DNA from: Spirochaetaceae bacterium
Lineage (GTDB): Bacteria; Spirochaetota; Spirochaetia; Treponematales; Rectinemataceae
DNA: 53,945 bases
NCBI GenBank assembly: GCA_025355995.1
Contig: JANXYQ010000016.1
Span: forward strand, 1-53,945
Direction: 5' to 3'
Shown here: positions 1-11,500 of the stretch, piece by piece
Position numbering within the stretch: position 1 is the stretch's first letter
How the letters are laid out: each line of letters opens with the position of its first letter
Notes under the pieces: model-generated
What the model saw: the letters and a program-made list of their open reading frames with translations, nothing else
The model's database searches: none
What the model was told of the DNA's origin: nothing
Program-made: the position numbers and the translations under genes

Positions 1-96
1 TGGGCTGGGCATCCGAAGAATCATGGTAAGTAGCCCGTCGAAAAATGCTTTGCAGAACTGTCTGATTCGTCGTAGAAGATTCCTTTTTCTAATTCA

Positions 97-429
97 ATGA
101 GAAAACAAGATTATTTATTGGTTTTTCGAGGTGCCCATAATTCAATTAGGTTCATTAGTTTGATATTTGGAGGCGTAATCGGTAGATATTTAGGGAAAAT
201 TACATATGGTTTATATGTATTTCATATTTTCGCGATAGCACTGACTGAACGAATATATAAAATCATCGGTATAAATCCGAAAGTAATTAATTCGAAGTAT
301 TGGATTTTATCCTTTGCAATATCCTTAGGTATGACAATTGGTATTTCATCGATTTCCTATGAAATATATGAAAAACATTTCCTGAAGCTAAAAAAACGAT
401 TCACAAGCATTATTTCAAGGCCGGTATAA
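97..429 (+). pseudogene. C-terminal remnant of an acyltransferase 3 membrane protein
   Basis: A 110-residue reading frame with about three hydrophobic segments resembles only the C-terminal end of acyltransferase 3 (OafA/NodX-type) O-acyltransferases. It contains the typical late segment in which a Tyr-Gly-Leu-Tyr-Val-Phe-His helix precedes the tail (YLGKITYGLYVFH). Intact family members are roughly 350 residues long and begin with an H- and R-containing N-terminal helix; the intact copy at 3516-4604 shows this. The 96 bases upstream contain stops in this frame and no recognisable N-terminal part, so this is most likely a truncated relic. The base composition is AT-rich, like the rest of the first 5 kb. 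A short functional membrane protein cannot be excluded. Confidence 0.55.
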
Positions 430-617
430 ATATTTAATAATCAATACTACGTATTAACTTCATGGTATATTAGTGGAATAGCTTCCAAGGCATTCATAGA
501 TTTGCAGCCATTTTAGAAAATCGTAGTAGGCAAGAACAAAAAATCAGCTGAAAACGCTTTGTAAATACCATCATTTGTGGGCCAATGCTTTCGGTAACGA
601 ACCAACAAGAGGCAGAT

Positions 618-1571
618 ATGTGTTTATCAATGGTTGGGGAATATGTCATAATCACTCCTGTATTTAATGAAGCGGATAATATTGAAATTACGATCAAAAG
701 CGTACTCATTCAATCCTTAAGACCCTCATTATGGCTGATCGTCGACGATGGATCGACAGATCGAACTGCCGAAATCATCAAGACATATTCAATGCGGAAC
801 AAATGGATACGCTATGTTTACAGGGACAAGGTCGCTGACCAAAGTTACTATAGCAGTAATGTATATGCAATCCTGAGTGGCTATCAGAGGTTCCTAAGCG
901 TACGAATGAATGATCCGGAATCAGATTCTGCAGATCGAAGCGACGCCCCAAGCATTGATTGTAAATATCTCGCGATCCTGGATGGCGATATTTCCCTGCC
1001 TCCAAACTATTACGAGCAGATCATAGCACGACTGGACGCTGACTGTTATTTGGGTATTGCGTCAGGTGTTTATGTGGATCGTATTGGCGAGAATCAATTC
1101 AGAAAAGTGCAAAACGACCGGCGATCTACCCCTAAAGCAATAATGGTATTTCGGAGGAAATGCTATGAGGATATCGGCGGGTTTATCCCAATGAAGCATG
1201 GCGGCGAGGATACTTGCGCCTGTTTTTCAGCTCGGATGAAAGGATGGAAGACTTGGTCGTTCCCGGATATCATCGTGATTCATAATAAACCAATAGGAAT
1301 GGGGCATTCCAGAAGCATCCTACAAGTCCGTTTTAGGCATGGGGTTGGTGAGTACTATATGGCTACGCACCCCGTGTTTATGCTCGTAAAAACCTTGAGG
1401 CGATGTTTCGTGGAATATCCAATCATTTTAGGCGGATTAGCTAGACTGTCAGGCTATATATTCGCATGCCTGCGAAGAGAGAAAAGACAGATCTCGGGTG
1501 AGCTCATCCGATATATTCACAAGGAGCAGCTTGGGCGTGTGTTAAAGCTCAATTCTATTTCGAAAAAATAA
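618..1571 (+). CDS. Family 2 glycosyltransferase
   Basis: Predicted GT-A fold glycosyltransferase (GT2) that would transfer a sugar from a nucleotide donor during surface polysaccharide synthesis. The N terminus has the GT2 signature ITPVFNEADNIEITI followed by LIVDDGSTDRT. A DGD triad lies in LAILDGDISLP (the metal/donor-binding DXD equivalent), and GGEDT fits the acceptor-side ED motif. There is no long membrane anchor, so it probably acts at the inner face of the membrane. I chose ATG 618 because AAGAGG lies 5 bases upstream; an in-frame ATG at 585 would add 11 residues but has no Shine-Dalgarno. Residues 2-13 of the longer form look non-conserved. It converges on the GT4 gene at 1742. The acceptor sugar cannot be told. 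Confidence 0.85.
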   Translation: MCLSMVGEYVIITPVFNEADNIEITIKSVLIQSLRPSLWLIVDDGSTDRTAEIIKTYSMRNKWIRYVYRDKVADQSYYSSNVYAILSGYQRFLSVRMNDPESDSADRSDAPSIDCKYLAILDGDISLPPNYYEQIIARLDADCYLGIASGVYVDRIGENQFRKVQNDRRSTPKAIMVFRRKCYEDIGGFIPMKHGGEDTCACFSARMKGWKTWSFPDIIVIHNKPIGMGHSRSILQVRFRHGVGEYYMATHPVFMLVKTLRRCFVEYPIILGGLARLSGYIFACLRREKRQISGELIRYIHKEQLGRVLKLNSISKK

Positions 1572-1684
1572 TGAAATTACCCAGGTTCCGAAGACAGGCG
1601 ATAAAACCTCACTAAATCTACTATCATCCTTGCCATCAATCTCGACTTGTTTACGAAATATTCGTAAGGCTATACGTCACAAAT

Positions 1685-1700
1685 CCTAAGGTGCCTTAGG
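1685..1700. repeat. 16-bp palindrome between convergent glycosyltransferase genes
   Basis: CCTAAGG and its exact complement CCTTAGG are separated by TG, giving a near-perfect palindrome. It lies in the 170-bp gap between two convergent genes. The 2-base spacer is too short for a stable hairpin loop, so a protein-binding site is as likely as a terminator remnant. Nothing else was seen in the gap. Confidence 0.4.
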
Positions 1701-1741
1701 TCTGTGCCTCGCAGCTATGCTTCCCTATCCCCCATATGTCG

Positions 1742-2956
1742 CTAAGTTGAAGCGTCTACGATCGGAACGGTTACTTCAGAATAGTTAGGGTGTCCAGCTC
1801 TCACCAAGAGATCGTACATGCGTGCGCCCACTTTTTGCCAAGTATATTCCTTTGCACGCTCCGCTGCTTGTGCCGCAAATCGATGACGCAAGCTTGCGTC
1901 CTTCGCCAAGATGCGAAGTGCTGCCACCCAAGCATCGGTGTCATATGGATCAACCACGTAGCCTTCCTGTCCATCGCGGACGATAGGTACTTTTCCCATC
2001 GGACTCACGATCGAGGCGAGCCCGCATCCCGCCGCCTCGTAAGAAACTTGCGGACTCCCTTCTTCGTGAGTGGGCAAGACGAAGACATCAGCAGCGGCAA
2101 AAACGCTTGCTATATCACGTACATAGCCGAGGGCTTCGACGTCAGGACGCGCAAGTTGTCGCGCGCTGACCGCTTCAATGTCTTTGTCGATAGCGCCTGC
2201 AATCAGCAGTTTCCCTTTTACTTCTGCCTTTTCCCAAGCTTCTAGTAGCAAATTGAGTCCCTTGCGAACAATCCCATATCCCACAAAAGCAAAAACTGGT
2301 AGTCGTTCAGGACGTTCAAGGCCGATAGCGGAGGACAAGCGCATAGGGCTCCAGCCATAGGAAGTCCGAAGAATCCGGTCGGATGCGATCCCTGCGTCGA
2401 TAAGGCTTTTCGCCACAAATTCACTGGGCGCAGCGACGTAATCACACATTGACATTTGCGTTTTCTCTTCTGCCATGTCTTTCGGCAGACACCAGCCATC
2501 GGGTAATGGATTCCCGATTCGGGAATAGGCTGATTCGAGAATCGTTTTGCAAGTATATGCCATGCAGTTTATCTTTTCTGCGATTAATATCCCCCCGCGA
2601 TCCTTGACTCGCCTCATGAAAGCGGTATTGTATGGCGGCCATAGATAGACCAGATCGCCTGCTTTGATGTCGCGCAACGCTCTTCTCATGACAGCCCGAT
2701 TCATCCAAATATTGGGAATATGAGCTTTTCGTAGGCCTCGCCAAAGCAGGCGCGGAAATACTGCGCGGTGATACGCGCGTGATAGCGTAGGATCACACTG
2801 AGGAATCCAAAGGCGAGGAGCAAGAAGCGGGCCTGTCATATTGTCGAGCAATTCCCTAACAGTGTTGCTAACCCCACCATGGACTAGAGTGTTACTGAAA
2901 ATCGTCTGTACGTTTAGCGGTGATCGAATCGGATCCTGAATACCATCGTGTTTCAT
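1742..2956 (-). CDS. Family 4 (GT-B) glycosyltransferase
   Basis: Retaining GT-B glycosyltransferase of the GT4 type, probably adding one sugar to a lipid-linked oligosaccharide in the cytoplasm. The C-terminal Rossmann half is clear: FAFVGYGIVRKGLNLLLEAW is the start of the donor domain, then VEALGYV and DVFVLPTHEEGSPQVSYEA, which holds the E-x7-E nucleotide-sugar motif. The N-terminal half begins with the glycine-bearing acceptor loop (NTLVHGGVSNTVREL). The start is taken at the ATG at 2956 because GGGAGG sits 6-7 bases upstream. An ATG two codons earlier (2962) abuts the Shine-Dalgarno and is less likely. Length (404 residues) is normal for the family. Sugar specificity is unknown. Confidence 0.85.
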   Translation of the reverse strand: MKHDGIQDPIRSPLNVQTIFSNTLVHGGVSNTVRELLDNMTGPLLAPRLWIPQCDPTLSRAYHRAVFPRLLWRGLRKAHIPNIWMNRAVMRRALRDIKAGDLVYLWPPYNTAFMRRVKDRGGILIAEKINCMAYTCKTILESAYSRIGNPLPDGWCLPKDMAEEKTQMSMCDYVAAPSEFVAKSLIDAGIASDRILRTSYGWSPMRLSSAIGLERPERLPVFAFVGYGIVRKGLNLLLEAWEKAEVKGKLLIAGAIDKDIEAVSARQLARPDVEALGYVRDIASVFAAADVFVLPTHEEGSPQVSYEAAGCGLASIVSPMGKVPIVRDGQEGYVVDPYDTDAWVAALRILAKDASLRHRFAAQAAERAKEYTWQKVGARMYDLLVRAGHPNYSEVTVPIVDAST

Positions 2957-3515
2957 TGTCATCCTCCCAAGTAAACGGATAGTACGCTACTTGTATGAAA
3001 GTATCACCGTTTCGCTTTACTATTGATATTATATAATTGCTCAGATATGTCGCAGGCTGGGCACTAATACTATCCAAGAAGCGTCCCGAATACCGAAAAA
3101 ATATACACAAACGACAATAAGTCACGTTAGGCTCAATCAGGTAAAGCAGTATCTGTCGATACAAGCTCGCGATTGGCCCAACAGTTCATTCAAGTAACCT
3201 AATCCGTCCTACTCAAAACTGTCAACTGAAAAGCGTCGAAACAGCTATTCCCGTCGCGTGAATGCGCCATTCGGCTTTTGGCGCAGCTCGGATGCCTTCG
3301 AATATTAAATTCGAATAGGTCAACTGATTAATTAGCAAAAGTGTTCTGAAGGCAATCGTATTGCATCCGCCTACTGAAATCGGAATAGCGGACTTTGCTG
3401 AGAAAAAGTCGTGGCCGTAGGAGCTGGACTAAAAATCTCGCTACTGGGAGCTGAGGCAATTCAAGGTTTACTACTAAGCCGACAATTGTTTTAGTCCGAT
3501 TTATTTGGAGTATTT
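2957..3515. other. AT-rich intergenic region without a convincing gene
   Basis: About 560 bases between the divergent GT4 and acyltransferase genes. Short open frames here have no recognisable protein features and no good ribosome-binding sites. The region should hold the promoters of both flanking genes. Only the TTTGGAG Shine-Dalgarno just before 3516 is clear. Confidence 0.5.
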
Positions 3516-4604
3516 ATGAATCGCTTGGTATTCATGGATGGCCTCAGAGGTATCGCGATCCTGCTGGTTGTTTTTTATCATTCGTTCTCTCGCTGGCCTG
3601 ATTTGGTTCCATATGGATATCATTATACCAATTTTCCTTTGTTTAAATTTGGCTGGTTTGGCGTAGAGTTGTTCTTCCTAATCTCGGGTTTTGTTATCCT
3701 AATGACCCTCGAAAAAAGTCGTAACTTCGCCGATTTTATAAAGAGGCGATGGTTGAGATTATTCCCGGCGATGCTTGTCGCGACAGTGATCGTATTCGCG
3801 AGCGCCCCATTTTTCAGAGAGCGTCCCGCAGGAATACCGGCATTCCGGGATATAATCCCTGGGTTATTATTCATCGATCCAGAATGGATTGGAAAAACAT
3901 TTAATGGGAGGCAGGGTGTATTAGAAGGGGCATTTTGGTCTTTGTTCGTAGAGGTGAAATTCTACATCGTTTTCGGGTCCCTGTACTTTCTCTATGGTAA
4001 GAAAAGGGCAAAACTAGGACTTTTTTTATGTTTCTTTATCGGAGCCATCGCATCGTTTATGGACAAAAAATCCCTATTCTCCACGGTACACAACATAGAT
4101 TATTACGTTAATACATTATTTAGTTTTTATTACTTCGGATGGTTTGCCCTTGGGGCTATCTCGTATGATATGTTTAAGGAAAAAAATGGGAGAAAGTTTT
4201 TCTTGGCAATTGTTATTGGAGCCATTATTTCATTTAGGATGGCGATGGACAGTTCTAGTATTTCTATTTTTATCGTAGCGATGTTGATTACGGTTTTTTT
4301 CCTCTCTTCACTGTTCTCGAAAACCTTACAGAAAATCTTGGCAAACAAGTATTTCGTTTTTTTTGGATTTATTAGCTATCCTCTATATTTGATTCATGAA
4401 AACCTAATGGTTTCCCTGATAATAAAGTCAGGTAAAATTACTAGTTACATACCGGGGATATTATTACCGGTTATTCCCATCGCAATAGTCTCGCTGATCG
4501 CATTATTGATCGCCAAGTACGCGGAACCGAGTATTAAGAAGCTCTTGCTGGCCTTTTTCCCAATGAAAGTAAAAAGCCCCCCCCCAATGTCCTCGCTCAA
4601 ATAA
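3516..4604 (+). CDS. Acyltransferase 3 family membrane O-acyltransferase (OafA/NodX-like)
   Basis: Integral membrane acyltransferase expected to O-acetylate, or otherwise acylate, a surface or exported polysaccharide using cytoplasmic acyl-CoA. The N terminus has the family hallmark FMDGLRGIAILLVVFYHSF, including the conserved His of helix 1. A second marker, FGWFGVELFFLISGFVI, is followed by about eight more hydrophobic helices, for example YPLYLIHENLMVSLII near the end. Length (362 residues) is full for the acyltransferase-only form; there is no SGNH extension. TTTGGAG lies 5 bases before the ATG. Codon use is markedly AT-rich compared with genes to the right, which suggests horizontal acquisition together with its neighbours. 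A run of nine C residues near the 3' end encodes a short proline stretch and could be slippage-prone. Confidence 0.9.
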   Translation: MNRLVFMDGLRGIAILLVVFYHSFSRWPDLVPYGYHYTNFPLFKFGWFGVELFFLISGFVILMTLEKSRNFADFIKRRWLRLFPAMLVATVIVFASAPFFRERPAGIPAFRDIIPGLLFIDPEWIGKTFNGRQGVLEGAFWSLFVEVKFYIVFGSLYFLYGKKRAKLGLFLCFFIGAIASFMDKKSLFSTVHNIDYYVNTLFSFYYFGWFALGAISYDMFKEKNGRKFFLAIVIGAIISFRMAMDSSSISIFIVAMLITVFFLSSLFSKTLQKILANKYFVFFGFISYPLYLIHENLMVSLIIKSGKITSYIPGILLPVIPIAIVSLIALLIAKYAEPSIKKLLLAFFPMKVKSPPPMSSLK

Positions 4605-4607
4605 GAT

Positions 4608-4654
4608 AGCCTTCAAACAATGTATCGGTTCGTATACTATGGCGCTTGAAGGCT
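4608..4654 (+). terminator. Possible terminator hairpin after the acyltransferase gene
   Basis: AGCCTTCAA and TTGAAGGCT form a perfect 9-bp inverted repeat around a 29-base loop, starting four bases after the stop codon. An A/T-rich tract follows, but the T run is interrupted. The long loop makes this a weak candidate for an intrinsic terminator. Confidence 0.35.
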
Positions 4655-4757
4655 GGCTTATAAAATAATTATTGTTTTGCATAATATTGTTATTTTGGTA
4701 GTATTGTACTTTGATAACGAAAAATAAATCGAATGGTAGATGAGTGATAAAATACTT

Positions 4758-4970
4758 TCAACCCAGAACCATTGAGAATCTTCTTCCGATTATTGATGCC
4801 CTGCTATTTTGTAGTAGTAAACGTATCTTGTTGAACGTGTTCTGGACCTTCACCATATCTCCTTCAAGCCTACTGTTTGGCCCGATTACCTCGAGTATTC
4901 CCGGGACCAACCGGCAGGCTGGGCTATTCCTAAAATCGAACTCCGCATAGTTCAAGCGCTTTCCTTCCAA
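4758..4970 (-). pseudogene. Possible degenerate RidA/YjgF-like fragment
   Basis: The reverse strand encodes about 70 residues containing RLEGDMVKVQNTFNKIRLLL. By eye this resembles the central part of RidA/YjgF-type proteins, where a GD-x-Q-T-x-x-x-x-x-N-I pattern precedes an amphipathic helix. The flanking parts do not continue the family, the frame has no Shine-Dalgarno, and the rest of this 985-base gap is non-coding. It may be a decayed gene, or a chance resemblance. Confidence 0.2.
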
Positions 4971-5527
4971 ACTGGATTCCTCGAATATTTAACCTCATCC
5001 ATGTAAAAGAAATAGAACATTTTGTCATCATCCCGCTATTTTTCATGCGGGTGTGCCGTAATAATTCCTGTTCACTAGACGCTACGTTCCCTACTCCTAT
5101 CTATCGAGCGGGATGAGGTTTACCAGTTGGGTGAATTTGGAATCCTACCTTTATTATTTATCACTAAAACATCAAGCGCCGATGACAATTGTTTCTAAAG
5201 GATGGAAGGGACATGAGGAAGGGCTCGATCATCGCATTGCAGCCTAGTGGCTGCCTGCTGTGTTCGCCCAAGGACCTAATCAGCTTCTGAACTAGTAGCC
5301 GGGGCGAATTTCCCGATCGGAAGTAGTAGATTGAAAATCCGTAGATTTGCGATTGGGTGTTGGAAGAGAGGCGGTGTAAAGATAGTTGGGACTAAAGAAG
5401 GAGAGGGTGTTCGGAACCAAACGTCTATTCCTAGTTTTATATCCGCATGATGGTAGAAAAGGGAGGAAGATTGCAGATGATGAGGTTGAGTAGTAGAGAA
5501 AAATGTTTCAATCCTTGATTTACCAGT
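4971..5527. other. Gene-poor AT-rich region upstream of the NRPS-PKS gene
   Basis: No open frame with protein-like character, repeat pair or insertion-sequence end was recognised here. Together with the preceding 350 bases it forms almost 1 kb without an intact gene, at the boundary between the AT-rich left end and the giant NRPS-PKS gene. The 3' end holds the candidate promoter of that gene. Confidence 0.4.
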
Positions 5528-5533
5528 TATAAT
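5505..5533 (+). promoter_or_regulatory. Candidate sigma-70-type promoter of the NRPS-PKS gene
   Basis: A perfect -10 hexamer TATAAT is at 5528-5533. The -35 region is poor: GTTTCA at 5505-5510, 17 bases upstream, matches only three consensus positions. This predicts a leader of about 50 bases and may need an activator. Confidence 0.4.
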
Positions 5534-5589
5534 ATGCGAGCTGATATTTTTGCGTTTTAATATAGTTTATTGGAGAATGAGGTTGCTTG

Positions 5590-8500
5590 ATGCTCGACAG
5601 ACAATTAGTACTCTGGAATGAGACATTCAGGGATTACCCCTTGGACAATCCCCTCACCTCGTTCCTGGAAGAGCAAGCCCTCAAGACTCCTGAAAACGCG
5701 GCTGTCGTCTTCGAAGACGATAAAGTTAGCTACGCCGAGCTTAACCGGCGGGCCAATCGGCTCGCCCGATACCTGGTAGAACGCGGCGTGACCGCCGATT
5801 CGCTGGTCGGCGTCTACATGGAACGCAGCGTCGAGATGGTCGTCGCGCTGATCGGCATCGTCAAGGCGGGCGGGGCCTATGTCCCATTCGATCCCGATTA
5901 CCCAGCGGAACGACTCGCTTTCATGTTCGAGGATTCTGCCGTCTCGATCGTCGTAACCCAGCATCGGTTCGAACATGGGGCCATCCCGGCGAGTATCGAT
6001 CGCGTCTACCTCGACGAAAAGGCATGGCATATTTCCGAGGATAAGGACAACAAGAACCTCCCCCTCCGGTCCGGACCGGAGAACGCTGTCTATATGATCT
6101 ACACCTCCGGATCGACCGGGAAGCCCAAGGGGGTCGTCAATATCCACAAGGGGCTAGTCAACCGTCTCCGGTGGATGCAGGACGAATACCTGCTCACAGG
6201 CGATGACCGCGTCCTGCAGAAAACGCCGTACAGCTTCGACGTATCGGTTTGGGAATTTTTCTGGCCGCTTATGACAGGCGCCAGCATCGTCATGGCCAGG
6301 CCCGGCGGCCATCGCGAAACCGGCTATCTCATCGACGCCATCGTGCGCTATCAAATCACGACCATGCATTTCGTGCCCTCGATGCTCAACCTCTTCGTCG
6401 GCTCCGAAGGCCTGGAGAGAATATCCAGCTTGAGACAGGTGATGTGCAGCGGGGAAGCCTTGCCCTTGGCTCTGGCAAAGCGATTTTTCGAGCGCCTGAG
6501 CCATACCAGGCTGCACAACCTGTACGGACCGACAGAGGCATCCATCGACGTCACCTACTGGGAGTGCGAAGCCGACTCGACGAAGAACGTCGTGCCCATC
6601 GGCCGCCCGATCGCGAACACCCAGATGTACATCCTTGACGAGACGATGAACCCGGTGCAGGTCGGGGAGGAAGGCGAACTCCACATCGGGGGAATCGGAC
6701 TGGCCCGAGGCTATTGGAACCGGCCTGAGCTCACCGCCGAGCGTTTCGTCGAGGACCCCTTCTCCTCCGCACCCGGATCCCGACTCTACAAGACGGGCGA
6801 CTTGGCGCGCTACATGCCGGACGGGGCGATCGAGTACCTAGGCCGTCTCGACTTCCAGGTCAAGCTGCGCGGATTCCGCATTGAGCTGGGCGAAATCGAA
6901 GCCGCGCTGCTCAAGCATCCCGACGTTTCCGAAGCGGTCATCCTCGCAAGCGAGGATGACCTTGAGGAGAAGCGGCTCGTCGCCTACCTCGTCGCGAAGC
7001 CCAAGGCCAATCCATCAATCGGCAAACTGAAGTCCTTCCTTCTGGTCAGCCTCCCGGACTATATGGTCCCAGCCCGCTTTATATTCCTTGCTGAAATGCC
7101 CTTGCTTCCCAACGGCAAGGTCAATCGCAGGGCTTTGCCCAAAGACTTGCAGGAGCGACCCGAGCTGGCGGAAATGTTTGTGGCGGCTCGGTCCGAGACG
7201 GAAAAAACCCTGGCGCGCGTCTGGTCGAGCCTCCTCGACATCAAGGACGTGGGGATTCGGGACAATTTTTTCGAACTCGGCGGCAACTCGCTTTTGGCTA
7301 TACGCCTCGCTGCCGAATTGCGCAGGGCTTTCCAGCGCGAGGTTCCCGTGGTCAAGGTATTCCAATACCCTACGATCGAGAAGCTCGCCATCCATCTTTC
7401 GGATGACGATTCGGGCAGCCGGAAATTGATCGAGGACGTTTTCGAACGGGCTACCCGGATTCGTATCGGGCGATTTACGGGCGACGCCAATGCGGACGGC
7501 GTCGCCGTCATCGGCATGGTCGGCCGGTTCCCCGGCGCGCCCACGGTGGACCAATTGTGGGAGAATCTGATCAACAAGGTGGAGTCGATCACCCGGTTCT
7601 CGCCGGAGGAGCTGGGACCAGGCATCGACGACGAGACCAGGAACGATCCGAACTACGTACCCGCTCGAGGGGTCGTCGCGGACGCCGACAAGTTCGACGC
7701 GCCTTTCTTCGGGATCGGCCCTCTCGAGGCCAAGGTCATGGACCCCCAGCACCGGATTTTCCTGGAACTCGCCTGGGCCGCTCTCGAGAACGCCGGCTAC
7801 GATCCCGACCGTTTCCCGGGAATGATCGGCGTCTTCGCCGGGGTCGGCGACAATCATTACTACGTCAACAATGTCCTCGGCTATCCCGAGCTCATCAAGA
7901 CGGTCGGCAAGATGATCGTCGGCTACGGGAATGAAAAGGACTATATAGCCACCAGGGTCTCCTACTGCCTCAACCTGACGGGCCCGAGCGTGAGCGCCAA
8001 CACCGGCTGCTCCACCTCCTTGCTTGCGATCGATCATGCATTCAAGTCCCTCATCGATTTCGAGTGCGACATGGCCCTTGCGGGTGGCGTCGACGTGTTC
8101 TTCCCGCAGAACAGCGGTCAACTCTACGAAGAAGGCGGAACTTTTACCAAAGACGGCCACTGCCGTCCCTTCGACGAGCAGGCCACCGGTACGATGTTCT
8201 GCGACGGCGCGGGCATCGTGGTGCTCCGGCGCCTGGAGGACGCCATCGCCGCCGGAGACCGCATCTATGCCGTGGTACGCGGCGTGGCCAAGAACAACGA
8301 CGGGGCCAACAAGGTCAGTTTCCTGGCTCCCAGCGTCGAGGGGCAGGCCCAGGTCATAGCCTTGGCCCAGGCCCAGGCCGACGTCCCGGCCGAGACGATC
8401 TCGTACATCGAGGCCCACGGGACGGGCACTCCGTTGGGCGACCCCATCGAAATCGAAGCCCTCACGAAGGCTTTCCGCGCCACCACCGATAAGACCCAAT

Positions 8501-11500
8501 TCTGCCGTATCGGGTCCATCAAGGGGAACATCGGACACCCCACTATCGCCTCGGGCGTGGCGGGTTTTATCAAAGCCTCGTTGTCCCTCTACCACGAGAC
8601 CATCCCCGGCACGCTCCACTTCGACAAGCCGAATCCCAAGATCGACTTCGCCAACAGCCCCTTCGTCGTCGTCAAGGACACGCTTCCCTGGCCGCGGAAC
8701 GCCCAGCCTCGGAGGGCTGGCGTGAGTTCATTCGGCTTTGGAGGAACCAACGTACATGCCGTGCTGGAGGAGGCCCCTCTACTTGCGCCATCCGGGCCTT
8801 CGCGCCCCAAACAGCTGCTGTTGCTGTCGGCGAAGACCGAAGCTGCCCTGGGACGCCTGCGCCAGCAATACATCGACTTCCTGAACGCGAACGCTGGCGC
8901 CAATCTGGCCGATATGGCCTATACCCTGATTATCGGGCGACGCCATCTTGCCTTACGCGAGGCCATCGTCGCCGCTGATCCGAAGGACGCCATCGCCCAG
9001 CTGCGAAGGAACGCAGAGCGGAAGGCTCCGGCACCCAAGCTAGCCAACTTGAACCCGGAAATCGTCTTTCTCTTTCCGGGCCAGGGATCCCAGTACGTCA
9101 ACATGGGGCGCAACCTCTACGTTCAGGAGCCGCTATTCCGGCGGTATGTCGACGCCTGCTGTGACATCCTCAAGCCCCACCTGGATCGCGACCTGCGAGA
9201 GCTTCTTTTCCCGGAAGCGGGGGACGAGAACACGGCCGCCGAATCGCTCAGGGACACCTACTACACCCAGCCTGCCTTGTTTACCATCGAATACTCGCTA
9301 GCCCAGTTCTGGATGAGCCTGGGAGTCGTCCCTTCAGCCCTGATCGGACACAGCGTAGGCGAATTCGTCTGCGCCTGTCTCTCGGGGATCGCCTCCCTGG
9401 AGGAAATCCTCCCCATGGTAGCGCTCCGCGCCAGGCTAATCCGTAGCCTGCCGAACGGCTCGATGCTGTCGGTGCGTTGCGCCGCCGAGCAAATCCAGGA
9501 CCGGCTTCCGCCCCTCATTCAGCTGGCGGCCGCCAACAGCCCGAACCTCTGCGTCGTCTCGGGACCGTACGAAGCGATCGACGCCTTCGGCCGGGTACTG
9601 GATGCGGAAGGCCTGATGACGAGCAAGCTTCACACTTCCCATGCCTTCCACTCAGCCATGATGGATCCAATTGTGGATGAGTTCGTCGCGGCCATGAGCC
9701 GCGTCTCCTTCACCAAAGGAAAGATCCCCATCGTGTCGACCTGCACGGCAGAATGGCTTAAGGATACCGAGGCTTCGTCGCCCGAATACTGGGGTCGGCA
9801 CCTGCGAATGCCGGTCCTTTTCTCCGACGCCGTGTCGCAATTATTGAAAGAACCGGGGAAGGTCTATCTGGAGGTAGGTCCGCGAGATGTCCTCACTACG
9901 CTTACTCGTCAGCACGTGGAAATAAATGAGCGCGACCGCATGATCGCGTCCCTATCCGGGAGCGCCGACGACGATGCCGAATGGACTGCCCTGCTATCGG
10001 CGATCGGACGGTTGTGGTCGCTCGGGGTCAGCCTCGATTGGACGGCCTTCTTCGAGCACGAACAGCGAGGCCGCATCCCTCTTCCAACCTATCCTTTCGA
10101 GCGAACCAGCTACTGGCTCGCCCCCGTTCTCCAGACCGTCGCGCCGGGCTCGAAAGCTATGACTTCTGCCGTTTTTCAACAGCAATTTACCGTCCCTACG
10201 GAGACAGAGTCGATTGACAGCACGCCAGTCTCCGCTTTCGACCCGGTTCTATCCGTCCTATCGAGCATATTGAAGGAAACACTGGGCGTCACACTGGATC
10301 CTCAAGGCTCGGATACTCCATTCTTGTCTCTGGGCGCCGATTCCCTTATGCTGATGCAGCTTGGAAGAACCGTCCAGAGTCGCTTCGGTCTGGGCGTATC
10401 CTTCCGACAGCTCGTCGAGGAATTCGCGACGCCGAGGCTTCTGGCTGATGCAATCCGTGCAAAAGCAACTGCTGCGGAACCTTTGAAAACAATCCCGACG
10501 ATATCGAGTGAACAGACTCAATACACCATCGCCGGATCTGCGGAAACGGCGCGGCTCGGATCGGACGAATATGGAAAGGCAGCGTGGTTCCTGCCTCATC
10601 CGGCGCTCCAAGGTCGCTTTTGCCGCATCGTGGGGCCAGGCCTGGCTAGGGGAGGCGAGTTCATCTATCCAGTCGTCGAGGCCACGAACGATCCGTTTGC
10701 AGGCAATGATAGGAAGGATTTCCCCCTGACGCCAAGCCAGCGGACGATCTGGCTTTCAACTCAACCCATAGATCTGGGGCTCGAAGCCAGTTGCGCCAAT
10801 AATGAATCATTCTCAGTGCATCTTAAAGGGCCTGTGGACGATCAAGCTGTCCTACGGTCCTTGCAGGCCTTGGCTGACATTCACGAGGCATTAAGAGGTC
10901 ACACCAACAGCGACGGGACGCGAATGATTCTGGAACCGACCGTCACTGTTTCAATCAGCAAAGAAAATATTGCCTCGCTTCCCATTGCGGACCGGAATGT
11001 TGCCCTAAGCCAGCTTCGGGATTCCGAAGCGCGCGCACAGTTTGCGCTCGACAAGGGCCCTTTGTTCCGGGCTTCCGTCATTCGACTTGCCCCGGACGAA
11101 CGGGTCGTCCTTCTCGTCGTCCATCGGATCGTCTGCGATGGCTGGTCATTGGATGTTTTGCTCGAGGATTTCGGGAAACTCTATTCGGCCTTCGTAGGCT
11201 CGATGCCCCTCGTCGCTCTTCCGCGACACGGTTACTCAGACTATGCAAAGTACCGGCTAACTGCCGAGTTCGAGTCAAAGATGCTCGCCAGCACGGATTA
11301 CTGGAATCAGCTTTTCCTTGATTCCCCGCAAAGACTCGAATTGACGGGACACCGGACGCATGGAATACGACAAACCTGTAGAGCCGTAAGCAGTTCCCTT
11401 CGACTGTCGGAATCCGTCGTCAGCTCGGTTCGAGGCTTTGCCCGCAGCCAAGGCGTCAGCTTGTTTTCCGTGATGCTGTCCGCATTCGCGACTCTCATTT

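Noticed and set aside
585-617. Longer start of the GT2 gene at ATG 585
   Set aside because: No Shine-Dalgarno precedes it, while ATG 618 has AAGAGG at good spacing. The extra residues precede the conserved strand without family similarity.
7015-8619. 534-codon reverse open frame inside the megasynthase gene
   Set aside because: It is a shadow of the ketosynthase-coding region; the forward strand carries all catalytic motifs in one uninterrupted frame.
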